Part shown: positions 1 to 47,720 of the stretch, in pieces
Layout of the letters: each line of letters begins with the position of its first letter
Position numbering within the stretch: the first letter of the stretch is position 1
Notes under the pieces: generated by a model
What the model was told of the DNA's origin: nothing
What the model saw: only the letters and a program-made list of their open reading frames with translations
Databases searched by the model: none
Assembly (NCBI GenBank): GCA_008360955.1
Contig: LUCM01008990.1
Span: forward strand, 4,530 to 68,529
DNA: 64,000 bases
Origin: Fasciolopsis buskii
Lineage: Eukaryota > Platyhelminthes > Trematoda > Plagiorchiida > Fasciolidae
Direction: 5' to 3'
Translations under genes and position numbers: made by a program

Positions 1-1392
1 TGAATGGCCATCGACGCAGGCCACAAACCCGATTGGCTGTCGAACTTTTGTCTTATTCGACTGTTCACAACAGCTGCGAACAGAAACTATCCGAGGGTCT
101 AAGAACTTCGACGAGCACCAATGTAGACGAGCAGCAATGTAGACGATCAGTGGGATCAAATTAAGCAGGCGATGCATTTGGCAGCAGATTTCGCCTGCGG
201 TCCTAGATCTAGCGTTCATCAAAAACACTGGATCTCTCAAGCGTCGCTAATTCTAATGGAGCAAAAACGCGTGCTGCCTAACTGCAAGGAAATGAATAAG
301 ATGCATTGGCAGTTGCAGTGTCAGTTGATCATTAGCCTTAGGAATGACCGCGAAAACTGGTGGGTTAAGGAGGCCGAGGAGATGGAAGTGGCGTCCGCTT
401 CAGGTAACAGTCAAAGACTGTTTAAGCTTATGTGCGACAGTGGTGGGCGGCGAACTTTGGTTAGTGAAGTCATGGGCGAATAGCCGGCCGGGTTTCGGCC
501 AGTTCGAGGTTGCATCGATCAGTTTCCACTCTTTGGCAGTTGCCGTAGACGCATTGCACACACCTCGCCCTACTATCATAGTCTTTCTGGACTTAGAAGG
601 CGCGTTCGACTCCGTGGAAGGGACAGCACTATTCAATGCTCCCCACCAAAGGGTATATCAACGAAGTTCGTGAACCAGTTGCGAGCATTGCACTGGGATA
701 CTTGTGGTTGCGTTAGAGTATACGGTGAACTGGCAAGTTCATTCGAAACGACTAGCGGTGTTCGGCAAGGGTGTCCCATCTCTCCATTCGTGTTGAACTT
801 CGTCATGGACGAGGTGATGCAAAGTGCTTTCGGTCTCCATCATGTTGAAATCAAACTGGGAAAAAATGGGAAGCAGTGTGATCCAGATTAGACAGTTGAC
901 ATCGTGTTTCTGTGCGAATTCGCGGACCATACGTAACATGTTCTAAACAGTCTTTCGAGGTCTGTAGCTCGGTTTTAATGTGTTTTGCACCTTCAAATCG
1001 CGAGGTGCTGTTGCAGGGCTGGGCTTGATACTGAATGGAGAGGAACTAACGATTGTGGGCCGTTTCACCTACCTTGGTAGCTGCGTGTCGAATGATGGTA
1101 GCTCGGCAGTGCAGATAAACACACGCATAGATTGAGGGCTCGAGCGGCGTATGCCGTACTGAAGCACTTGTGGCGTCGGCCTGATATTTCACTGAAGTTG
1201 AAAGGTCGTGTTAACTTTGCCGCAGTGCGTTCCGTTCTGTTGTACGGTTGCGAGACATGGACTATGCGTGTGGGTTGTGTTCGTCGCTTGGAGGTTTTCG
1301 ATCATCGACATCTGCGTAGTACTACGAGGATTGGATGGAGTGACAAAGTGAGTAATATGGAGGTCGACGTCAATGCGTACGAGAGCGAATAA
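1..1392 (+). mobile_element. Degenerate RTE-like non-LTR retrotransposon, copy A (RT region)
   Basis: This is a decayed open reading frame of an endonuclease/reverse-transcriptase LINE, entered from the left edge. In order along the + strand: the pre-RT linker (172-483, containing WISQASLILMEQKR and DRENWWVKEAEEME), RT motif A (near 590-620, VFLDLEGAFDSV), motif B (near 760-800, GVRQGCPISPFVLNF), a thumb block (near 1040-1110, RFTYLGSCVSNDG) and the C-terminal block (1132-1392, LKHLWRRPDISLKLKGR then VRSVLLYGCETW). Reading needs at least three frame changes. Motif C, normally YADD, reads stop-T-V-D before IVFLCEFAD (about 885-925), so the copy is dead. Family assignment rests on motif order and wording known from RTE-clade elements; the exact clade is inferred. 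It would lie in an upstream intron of the KAT2 gene. Confidence 0.88.
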
Positions 1393-1479
1393 ACATATTG
1401 GTACCGCTATAGTTCAGGTTCACAATTCGAAATTTCGGTTTTGCTGCTGAAAATATTGTCAGTAGTTTGCAGTCATATT

Positions 1480-2390
1480 TGCATAACTTCTACGAACACA
1501 GGGCTTATTCTTGCGTCAGTTCATCTGACAAAATGAGGTGAAAAAGAAAATGGAATCCCCATGTTCTGTAGATAAAATGCGGCGATAATAGCGGCTTGTC
1601 CTGATTATGTTGGTGCATGCGTTCAGTCGACGTCATGGTCATTGCTGGGGATTTAAACGGATAGATCGGTTATTTGGATGAGACCATTCGCGGCCCCAGC
1701 CCATCGAACCGACAACGGCAATGATCCCATTCAGGTTTGTCCTCGTATCAGACTAAGCTTTGCACTGGTCCTGGGTGGGTCGAACGAATCTTCACTCTTC
1801 AGAAACTTTTGCAGCACCGTTATGCATTCCGAAAATCCACTACCCGTATGTTCTGAGACATTCGCACAGCCTTCTAATCCACCGATAATTCTGAACTGTA
1901 GAACTCTGGTGAGGAATAGAGTAGTGTCTAAATGGTATGCCAATCCTAAGGCCTTCTACCATCAGTTATAACCAACTTTTACCGCCCTGCGTCATTTCCA
2001 GTGGAGCGCGACAAGGCTGCCATGTATCTCCATTTCTCTGCAACTTTACTATAAAAAGTTATGTAGCGTTTCATGCTGTGTAACAAATAGTGAAGTTAAC
2101 CTACCCCCTGGAAACAGAGTTTTCGGCGTGTCGATTATATTGCCTTTCAGAACAACACTGGTGGCAATTCAACATGCTCTGGATTGGTTATTGATTTACT
2201 TGTCCATCTGTGCCTCTCACCCTCAGAATGCGAAGTCTTTTTATGGGACTAGCAAGTGTTTGTCCTTGTACTTACTGTTTCTAGCGACCAGTTAGAATTA
2301 GTCGTTAATCTAGACCGTATTCGGTGCTTGGTTACAGCTGGTGGTGATTTTGGAGCCGAGATTAAATCATGAATTCAATCCTAGTTCCAG
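1480..2390 (+). mobile_element. Degenerate RTE-like retrotransposon, copy B (endonuclease joined to RT fragments)
   Basis: A second decayed element follows copy A. Near 1633-1665 the endonuclease signature reads DVMVIAGDLNG, then a stop. From about 1775 RT-like text appears across stops: ERIFTLQKLLQHRYAF, then MF-stop-DIRTAF (motif A) and, near 1995-2040, SGARQGCHVSPFLCNF (motif B). A DYIAF block near 2130 may be the remnant of motif C. The distance from endonuclease to RT is far shorter than in an intact element, so an internal deletion is likely. Clade assignment is by motif resemblance only. Confidence 0.75.
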
Positions 2391-39049
<36,659 letters not shown>

Positions 39050-39615
39050 CACGTGGATCGAAACCACTTCGCCTCACTTGGCCAGCAGATGCTATACCGA
39101 GTCCACATGCTGTCGTGGAATCTAATAGGTCCTCTTGTATTTTATACTTGTGCACATATTTCATTTTCTTGGGTAAAACTTGTGTTCTTCCTTAACTGAC
39201 GTGCTCCACTGGTTGTCGTTTGTTTGTACGTATACTTGTACATGGTCCATCCCTCCTCTTTTTTTGGAGATACTATTCAGTAGACAATCCACTCTTTTAT
39301 CTGCAGGTATTAGGTACACAGCGGGAGCTTATAAAGGCCTTGTGCTAAAAACGGAAATCCGATCGTTACCTTTTCTCGTGTCTTTTAATTTACTTAGTCA
39401 TTTGCTGCTGACCGGATTGTATTGACCAACGCATCAGTTCAATAGCTTATCATCGGAGAGGAAGGTCATCTTCGGATCGATGAATCTCACGCTGTTCCCG
39501 CATCCCTGATAAGGTTGCAATCCACAACAGTCAGTTCTGCCGCGACGATCAGTCCACCAGCGTCATCTGTATGGTTCGGCAAATTTTCTTAATAAAAGTA
39601 TGCTAGAAAGCTATT
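39050..39615 (+). other. Likely 3' UTR of KAT2
   Basis: The stretch from the stop codon to shortly after the first canonical polyadenylation hexamer seen on this strand. No competing coding segment was recognised. The exact cleavage site cannot be read from sequence. Confidence 0.5.
39591..39596 (+). terminator. Candidate polyadenylation signal AATAAA for KAT2
   Basis: First AATAAA found downstream of the stop codon, 542 nt after it, in the context ttcttaataaaagta. Confidence 0.5.
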
Positions 39616-42600
39616 TTTCGTTGCAATTCGCAGTGTTGGCATTCGACTACAAGATGGAACTCCTATCTGATTTTGTCCTAGAGGAATATCTCGATGGAAC
39701 AAACTGACGTCTAGTCCAGTTGAGTTCGGAAACGTTGCGTGGTTTTCCAAAGAGGTCAATAAGACGACAGCACGACATACTATATCCGCGGAGTAGCAAT
39801 GCATGTGGAAGAAGATTCGAGGTACTTGTAGATGGGTTAGAGGCTCCTCAGGAGGGAATAACAGGGAGTCCGTAACACTAGCGAGGCAGGATATAGGCTG
39901 GTAATGAACGTTCAATTAGGCAAGATGAAATATAAAACTACTTTAAACATGTGCATAAGAGGGGAGCTTTGTAGTTCTTACAGAAAGGGCTTTAGCATAA
40001 TCCTTTGACATAAGGTTGCGCGCTAAAATCACACCTTAGTAGTTCACAGGAAAGGAATGGGTCAAATATCCCACATATTTACACAAACATGGAGTGACTT
40101 CTAGCTTTGTGTTTGTCGCTTTTTGAAGGACAACTTAATAATTCTTTTTGATGTTAGTTAGATTGTGGTTAAGTGATCATTCGATCAAGGTCAGAGTACG
40201 ATGTTGCGAAGTGATGAGCACAGAAATATTAAAGTGGGGCATTTTAAGTTTTCCACAGCCTTATATTCAACCGGTAAAAAATAAGTAGGAAAGGAAAATG
40301 GCATCTTGCAGACCACCAATCATCGGATGTGAGCAGGGAAACTACATGGGATTACACGAATCACTGACACTTATTTGCTTGAGTGTAGGTCCTACAGTAG
40401 GCCTTATTTGGGATTACTGGCAGCCTGATTCTGGAATCAAATCGCATTAACATATGCCCCCTGTCATCGTGGTTGTTGATTTCTCAAACTTCGCGTTCAC
40501 TCGGCTCACATCAAACCAAAAGCATCACATGACATTGTTCTTTTTAAATGCTTCCTTTATGTAAATATAATAATGTGAGGAGTTCCCTTCCACAGAAAAA
40601 CAACATTGGGCTGTCAATATTTAAATTTTCATGCTTCGCTCCAGTAGTCTACAATTAAGATTTACCGGGAACACTTACCGAATCAAAAATATTTGCTCTC
40701 TTGATATGTTGAAGATGAAATGTTTCTCTGGGAGTCACTAAAACAATGTTTTTTTTCCTCGAAAGACAGTCGAAATGGGGTCAGAAGCGTTCCAAAGAAA
40801 CTGGTTTATCTTAGATTTGCCTATGAGGATGACCATCTTATGACCGAACTGCTTCACAGTCTTAGATCACACTTAAATCCCGCGTTTCCAGGCGCCCAAC
40901 TTCAACTCGAAAGGTGGATTTCGATAAACGTGGAAATCACCGCTTTACGTGTTTATCAGTTCACATTGAGTTACGGTGACAAGATGAACTGACGGGTTTC
41001 ACAATGGATATCTGAACCTATGCCGAAAGATGTTAATGACTGGATTTAGTTGAGAAATTATGCTTTCCTGTTGTTAGTTTTGAAACGTTTTACTCCCGAG
41101 AATAAATTACAAATCGCGAATGGCTGAGGAAAAGAAGAAGCTATAAACCATGGACTAAATAGAGAGTTTATTCAGTAAATTCCGATCAGTGGAGCATGAG
41201 AAAACCGGTTGAACTCTGAGTTACTCGCATATATGATCACTGATATTTGCTTCAACTAGACGACTTTGGCGGATTATTTTCAGTACGCCGAATTCGGAAT
41301 AGTGTTTATGGCTTTCTAAACCATGAAGCAATATACTCGAGAAGGCAATGCCGGTTCAAATGCAAATCTTGGACCTAGAGTGGTTAGAAGCGGTGTTTCC
41401 ATAACCGACGTTGACACTGCTTGCGGGAGATTGGACTCACCGTGTTTAGTGGCTGATGAAAAAAGATGCAAAGTACTAGTTACATACATCCGGAATTCTT
41501 TTTGCACTCAATCAAATCTGGCCAATAAGCGGAATTAGAGCCCAAGCATAACTGGGAGTCACACATTATGTGTTTAGGCAAGTTTTGACGTATGTCAGAT
41601 CAGTCGTCAACACAGTATGGTTATTGTTGATGTAGGTGAACCTTTGAAGCGATCACGGCGAGCGTTCGTATGAATTATGTACACTGTGTAACTGTAATCG
41701 ATGATGAGTTGTCTTGTATTATCGTGGTCGAAGGTCAGCACAAGTGCGGTGACATTGTGCTGGTTAGTTCATTCGATAAACTAAGCCAAAATGCTGCACT
41801 GTAAGGTCATTCAGCAGCGATGAAGCCGAATTATCCGGAGGACTGGTCGATCACTAAGAGGTCTACTAAGCTAATCTGTCTATTCAATTTGGCTTTTCTT
41901 TCTAGAGCAAGCAGGAATGGGAGATAGAAACGATTGTCGATTGACGAGTCCTGGCCAGAGCAGACGTCTACATCCGTTTTTTGATTCAGAACGCCAATGA
42001 CTAATCAATTGAATGATTGATTTCGCAATGCCAGTTGAAAAAAATTAGTTAAATGCTTCATTGTGCAGTAGTTATTGTCATCTTGCCATCCGAGCCTCGA
42101 ACCTAAGATAATTGGGTGTGTTAAAGATACGTAGTTGCTGGGCTATTCGTCTCTATTTATTCAGATAGGGCTTAGTCGATGCAGATTGGTAATGGTATAC
42201 AAAAGTAACGAAATGGCTGTGCAGTGAGCACTTATATGTCCCCCAGGCGACCAATCAAGCATTGTTTGAAGATCTAGATTTGTTTTCACTCTGCGACAGT
42301 CCTCTTAGTGAAAGTGACACAGTCATCAAGCGACATCCAACTACTTTCACTGAATTTTGTGCTGGCTCAATGTCATCGGATGAACGTTTTTGTGCTCTAT
42401 GCAAATATTTCACCATATACTTGAATCATTCTTTTACAGTACGCGGATCAAACTAGAAGGTGAGGTGAGGTATCCTTACAATGATTAACAGCACAAACGA
42501 GCTGTCGTTTGCCTGGAGCAATCTGAGGGAACAGCTATTTTCGGCCTAGTGATGACCAAATTTGATGAAAAGAACAATATTTTCTGTTCATTTGAGTAGA

Positions 42601-43706
42601 TCAATGCATTAGAGATGTGAACGCAAATCCCTTCGGGAATTTACACCAAGGGTGTGTATAATTCGCCGGATTCTAAGAGAGATTGCCATTGGGACCTCGT
42701 GCACTCGCTACCCGTCATGTGACAGCGCACGCTGGCAGACAGTCGCATACGTCCATACACACATTTCCTACAACAACACCGACAGTTTGTTTGTTTGCGG
42801 CCGCGGCTGTGGATATCATGAACTTACTAGTCTATATCATATTTATCGTTGACCTGTTGATGCTGCCCGCTCGGCCTTGTTAGCCCTATGCTTGCTTGTT
42901 TGATCTGTCTGCCTATCCCGTCATGACCGATCACACTAGTGATCATTGCCTCCCGGTCTAACTGTGCTTGTCTTATGATGACTCGGTTTTTGATTTCAAT
43001 TGGTTTGCAACGGATTTAGTGTGGCCTGTTCTCGCGCAAGAGCGCTTTATCGACTTGACGCCCTTTTTAGTCTGCACAACTCGTGTCTTTGTCGTACTGG
43101 CGCTTGCTCCGCCGTTGTGATTTAGCCGTCAGCCCGATTAATTATATTGCACTTTTTAAATCATAGTTTCACTGTTGATTATGATTGCTTTTTCAGATGG
43201 CCAAAATTGTTTTATCCCACTTTGTCGAGCTGTTTCTGTCCGGCAACTCTTGGTTGCTCACTTGATTGTAGGCATGGTTTTTCTCCCTCATTAATATCGT
43301 AGTGTTTTTGGACTCAATTTGCGATTTACCATAAACGCCGTTACAAAGTTGGACTTTATCTGCTGTTCCATAAGCATATGTTACCCCGTCATGCGTGGCC
43401 CAACGAGACCAGGACCTTGCTGGGTTAACGGTTTCTGCCGCAGCTGACAGTCTCCCGTTATATTTGGATGCGCGCATAGTTGGCGGAACCTCTGAAGGTT
43501 GGTCATCCTACTCCGGATTTATTTACTTATCCGTCACCGTTGTTTTATAGTTTTATCCTGAATGACAAATTTTCTGCAGTCACTTTAGAATTCTCTACTA
43601 GTGTTCACGCGTTCCGCTGAATCTCTTGATTTTTGACATTCGGTTGGAAATCGAGTTAAACGTCCGTTTCTGAAGACTCGTGGACGCCAAAGAAATATTG
43701 AACAAT
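39616..43706. other. Intergenic, no gene recognised
   Basis: Only short ORFs without recognisable domains. A segment at 40800-40960 has weak reverse-transcriptase flavour (see separate entry). A minus-strand B-box-like word near 42085-42100 was not accompanied by a convincing tRNA-like head. Confidence 0.55.
40798..40968 (+). mobile_element. Possible reverse-transcriptase fragment (Penelope-like?)
   Basis: The frame 40720-40992 reads LVYLRFAYEDDHLM followed by LLHSLRSHLNPAFPGAQLQLE. A Y-x-D-D box followed about 20 residues later by LN..FP..Q...E is reminiscent of Penelope-like RTs. The match is short and flanking domains were not found, so this could be chance. Confidence 0.25.
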
Positions 43707-43930
43707 GGCGGCCGTGCTGTCATTTTCTATCGAATCAGAATGATTGAAAACACGTGCGTTTGTACAGTTAGACTGTGTTCCGTGTGTTGGCTGCAGCAGC
43801 ACCTTATATTTTCCCGCCTGTGTAGGTCCACTCCCTTTTCCTCTTGGATTTTCACTCTTTTTATGGAAGAGTAACTCTGGGGTAAAGACAGCGGTCAGTG
43901 AGGCTTGCCTTGCTGTTTAACGATGATGAT
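43707..43930 (+). repeat. Dispersed repeat, copy 2, ending in (GAT)n
   Basis: Close match in the same orientation to 22064-22312, with scattered substitutions and short indels. It ends in gatgatgatgat directly before endonuclease-like LINE text at about 43955, so it is either the 3' end of an adjacent element or part of the LINE that follows. Confidence 0.8.
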
Positions 43931-43939
43931 GATAGATTC

Positions 43940-44720
43940 CCAGAATTCACTTAAATTTGTTGGGACCATTCTCCTGCAAGAACATTGGTTGCATGCTGAT
44001 ATGGATGACAGTACAATTCACTTTGATGGATACAATGTTTCCTTCAGTCGTTGTTCTTAATACGATCACTCCCTTTCTGTGAAGATCGTCCTGAAAACTT
44101 CGCTTAAATTCGTCTGCACCATATCTTTCTGCCTCATTATCGAAGCTTTTCAGTATTTGTCTTACGAACCCATCCATCCCTGATTGTTGATAATGTGTCC
44201 GATTTTCAAGGAAAGATCTGACAAGTACCGAGTCACACCTTGCTCTTCAGCTTTTCTGCAAATGTTCGAGAACCTGCTTCCTATTCGTATTTCAACGAAC
44301 ATCCAGATGCCTGATACCATGCAGTTTGCATATAGACCTTCTCTGTCCACTCTTGAATGTTATAAACTTTATCACTCCCTCAACTGTTTCTCTTGATGGT
44401 GTTCTGTACTATGTTGGGCTTTTGGCTCCCTCGAACACTGTACCCTTTTTTAGATCCTCTACGAAAATTGCATTGACCCAAGTGTTTTGACTGTCTTGTG
44501 TGACTATTTTTACAACCGTGTTCCGTTTACTTCCTTCGGTACAAATAAGTCTTTACTCACTCCAGTTAATTCAGATGAGTTCCAAGGGGACATTTTATTT
44601 CCATTTCTTCTCCCTTTATGTCAACAAGCTTCTCATTTTTCCCAATTTAACGCGTTCCAAATATACCTATGGCGTTGTTTTTGGTTGTCTTTATGCTTTG
44701 TGAAATCCTAATAAGCTGAA
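43940..44720 (+). mobile_element. Degenerate CR1/Jockey-like LINE fragment
   Basis: On +, ILLQEHWLHADMDDSTIHF (about 43965-44025) resembles the QETWL..DI core of an apurinic endonuclease domain. About 200 nt later RT text follows: FENLLPIRI and MQFAYRPSLSTLE (about 44260-44355), DYFYNRVPFTSFGTNKS (about 44500-44550), then a motif B remnant and FSLYVNKL (about 44612-44635) in a shifted frame. The wording differs from the RTE-like copies elsewhere, so this is a second family. The region between endonuclease and RT is largely deleted; frame shifts and a degenerate GVPQG box show it is dead. Confidence 0.65.
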
Positions 44721-46701
44721 ACACAATATGAATGAACTGGGCGACCCGTCTTCTCATTCCCCATCACTAAATTTTCGTGAATGTGTTGACCTCTACTTTA
44801 ATCTTCAGCTTGGTTCCCGGTATGCATCTGTCTTCATTGACCTCCTACCTCTAGCAATTAATAACCAATACATCTTTGCTCATATAAACAGCCTTATTCT
44901 TCACCTTGTCTGTTTGTTCGTTAATCGCCAACTGGAAATGAGTGATCTTGAAAATCACGTTCCATTGCAATGTTACTGTTTTTCTAATTCTTCGTTTGTG
45001 TTTTATCGAATTGCTTATTTTATCAAAATGCATCCTTACGTGTATATATTCCCCCCAATTAGTCGTCATGCCATTTTTATGTGCGAGTTGAAAATGCATG
45101 CACGTCCAGGTGCATAGGAGCACTATTTCATTTTATTCGACTTCACTGGCATGTCTAAAACCGTCCGGTCACGCATTTTTCCATGTTTGAATATTATTAT
45201 CTGTCCCAGGAATCCAATCTCTTATTGTATGATGTACAAGCACATTCCAAAATATGGACTAACGGTGTGCATTCAGGTACATTTTAGTGAATCTGAAGCA
45301 GAACGAATAAGTGTTAAATCCAGCAGTCACAAAGCATCCCAACGCTTGGCATAAACAACAAAATGATTGACTGCTTTTGACCGTACTGCAACTTCCTCTT
45401 GTCTTAGTTCCCGAGCCGTGCATCATCGGCTTTAGGTTCGGGTCTTACGAACACAAAGATTAGTCAGGCTACATGAGGCATGTAAATGTATAACTAACGT
45501 TCACAGCGTTTTCTTCCATTCCCCTGTCCTGTTTGGGTCCATTTTGGACAAGTGCAGTCATGACATCCGAAGCAAGAATTAAAATTTTCATCAAGTTTCA
45601 AGTGATCGAACGATTTCCCGGACAGCTTTGTTAGTACCGATTAGTTCAGCGTCATCATCAGCTGCATTCCAATAGAACTACTAGGTTGGATGTGCGAGAA
45701 GCTTTGGGTTAGTAATGAGGAATAGGTAAGGGCGTTGAGAGAATGCTTTCAGATAAAGTGCATCGATACATGAAGCTTCCTATCCTGGGTTTACAACACA
45801 GCCCCGGGTCTAGCTAGAGTCGGTGAAGGTTATAACTGGTTTAGGAGACAGATCATTTCCGTGACCACCAAGGTAACTTAGTTTAATCACAGTTGAAGAA
45901 AAGTTGATGGTGATGCTATGATAGCCTTAGAATTTCGAAATCGCCCAGACAACAGCACAGAACCGAATAGGTTATCAAATTCAGGGCTGTTTTTGCGGAC
46001 AAGGGGGAAATGCCAATTACTGACTTTAAAACCACTGACTTTTTCGCAGAACGGCAGCCGCTTTCCTTTACTCCAAGGTTTCCATATCCACCGTACGAGT
46101 GAATAAAGGCACAATTTATGCAAGGACCAAAGGCCGCAGAAGAAAGGGGGAGGTTTTTGGCGGTGGCGGTAGACTATCTGATCTACCCTGAGATCACGTG
46201 TTACAGCCACAGACTGAAGTGACATCCCATCAGATACACACTGTGAGAGTATGGTGCAAATATCTTGGCAATAAGAACGCAGGATTCAGACTAAATATGT
46301 TCACATGGTTGCCACGGGTTGTCACCAGAGAAGCCAGACGTCATTTACCGTCAAGTTAAAAGTTACCAAGTGAGTATTATACCCACCGTTCTTGAATAAA
46401 TGCGAGATCTTCGTCAATCTGGCTATCATAGCTCAGTAAGTTAGGCTAACTGTATTCAAAAAATTGTACTTTATTGACACTGAATCTCTTTGCGCCAGAT
46501 TTCAAAGCTATATTCATGAAAAATATTAACAAATTAGCAGAACTGTATTTAATTGAGCACAGGAGATCGGCAAGCTCGGACTAAGATCCAGATCAGTGGA
46601 ATTACTTCGCAATTCAGAAATAAAGAAATCAACTGGATCTGCCTACTGAGGAGTCTGCATTAATCACGGGCCATGATGAGAACCAACAGATGTTTGTTTG
46701 A
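44721..46701. other. Intergenic, one dispersed repeat, no gene recognised
   Basis: The frame 44728-45117 (129 codons, hydrophobic) has no recognisable domain and may be the tail of the LINE. The stretch 45420-45713 is listed as a repeat. Nothing else recognised. Confidence 0.5.
45420..45713 (+). repeat. Dispersed repeat, copy 2 (partner at 25010-25292)
   Basis: Direct-orientation match to 25010-25292 with moderate divergence; both end near gctttgggtt/tctttgggtt. Confidence 0.65.
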
Positions 46702-47005
46702 CTCCGACATGAAACCTAGCAGAAGTTAATCGGTCGAGGACACTTTACACAAAAGCCTAAATCATTACAACCCCATTTGCATTCTTGCCGATAACATCAG
46801 CCTTCATTCTCCTCTGTCCAACTAAACCCCTTGTGTCAAGTGGACCAGCAGCACCGGTGGTTCATACGTTTGCCGCGTGTGAGATGAATCCGATGTTGGT
46901 CAATTTGGTATTGGGTATGCAGAAATCGTGTGCTGATTAATGCCTTGTGGAAAGTGATTGCGTACCCGTTTCCTGACTCCGAAGTTCTCAAAATCAATTC
47001 TACAT
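46702..47005. repeat. Left arm of a 300-bp inverted repeat
   Basis: Reverse complement of 47401-47720 with few mismatches. Shared blocks include cctagcagaagttaatcgg, ggtggttcatacgtttgccg and gaagttctcaaaatca. The spacer is about 395 bp. No coding potential was recognised. Confidence 0.9.
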
Positions 47006-47400
47006 CACTGCTTCCATACGTTGTTCATGTGGCAGTGCTAACAGATGCCTAACTTGAAACAGTAGGTGCACTTTACCCAGTTGAATAGTAGTGAAAGAAG
47101 ACCAATACTGCAGATGTCAACATCTCGTACTATTCTTTTCAATCGCTTGCGTCAAACAATGTGAATTGCATAATGTTCGGTTATAAAACGCAATGAACGG
47201 GCAGAGATTAGATTGGGTACAGTTGACGTCATCTCCATGACAAACTCAGATTCTATGTTGACAACTTTTGTGTACAAAGAACTGGGTTACTCAGTCGAAT
47301 TGGCATCGTTTCACTGAAGGCTAAAATCTGCCGATCAGTATTGTGTAATAAGTGTTTAAATCATGAAAAGGGGTCAAATGTTTGTTTGATTTTCCTCAAA

Positions 47401-47720
47401 TGTGGAACTGATTTTGAGAACTTCGGAGTCAGAAGTTCCTTGTTTCAAGGAAACGGGTACGTAATCATTTTCCACAAGGCATTAATCAGCACACGATTTC
47501 TGCATACCCAATACCAAATTGACCAACATCGGATTCATCTCACACGCGGCAAACGTATGAACCACCGGTGCTGCTGGTCCACTTGACACAAGGGGTTTAG
47601 TTGGACAGAGGAGAATGGAGGCTGATGTTATCGGCAAGAATGCAAATGGGGTTGTAATGATTTAGGCTTTTGTGTAAAGTGTCCTCGACCGATTAACTTC
47701 TGCTAGGTATCGTGTCGGAA
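47401..47720. repeat. Right arm of the 300-bp inverted repeat
   Basis: Pairs with 46702-47005. It carries an extra 17 nt near 47432-47450 (around ttccttgtttcaagg, itself a small palindrome) that is absent from the left arm. The substitutions show the duplication is not very recent, unlike the palindrome at 51-55 kb. Confidence 0.9.

Noticed and set aside
42060..42160. Minus-strand B-box-like word ggttcgaggct with a weak A-box-like word upstream
   Set aside because: The A box is poor and no cloverleaf or related copy was found.
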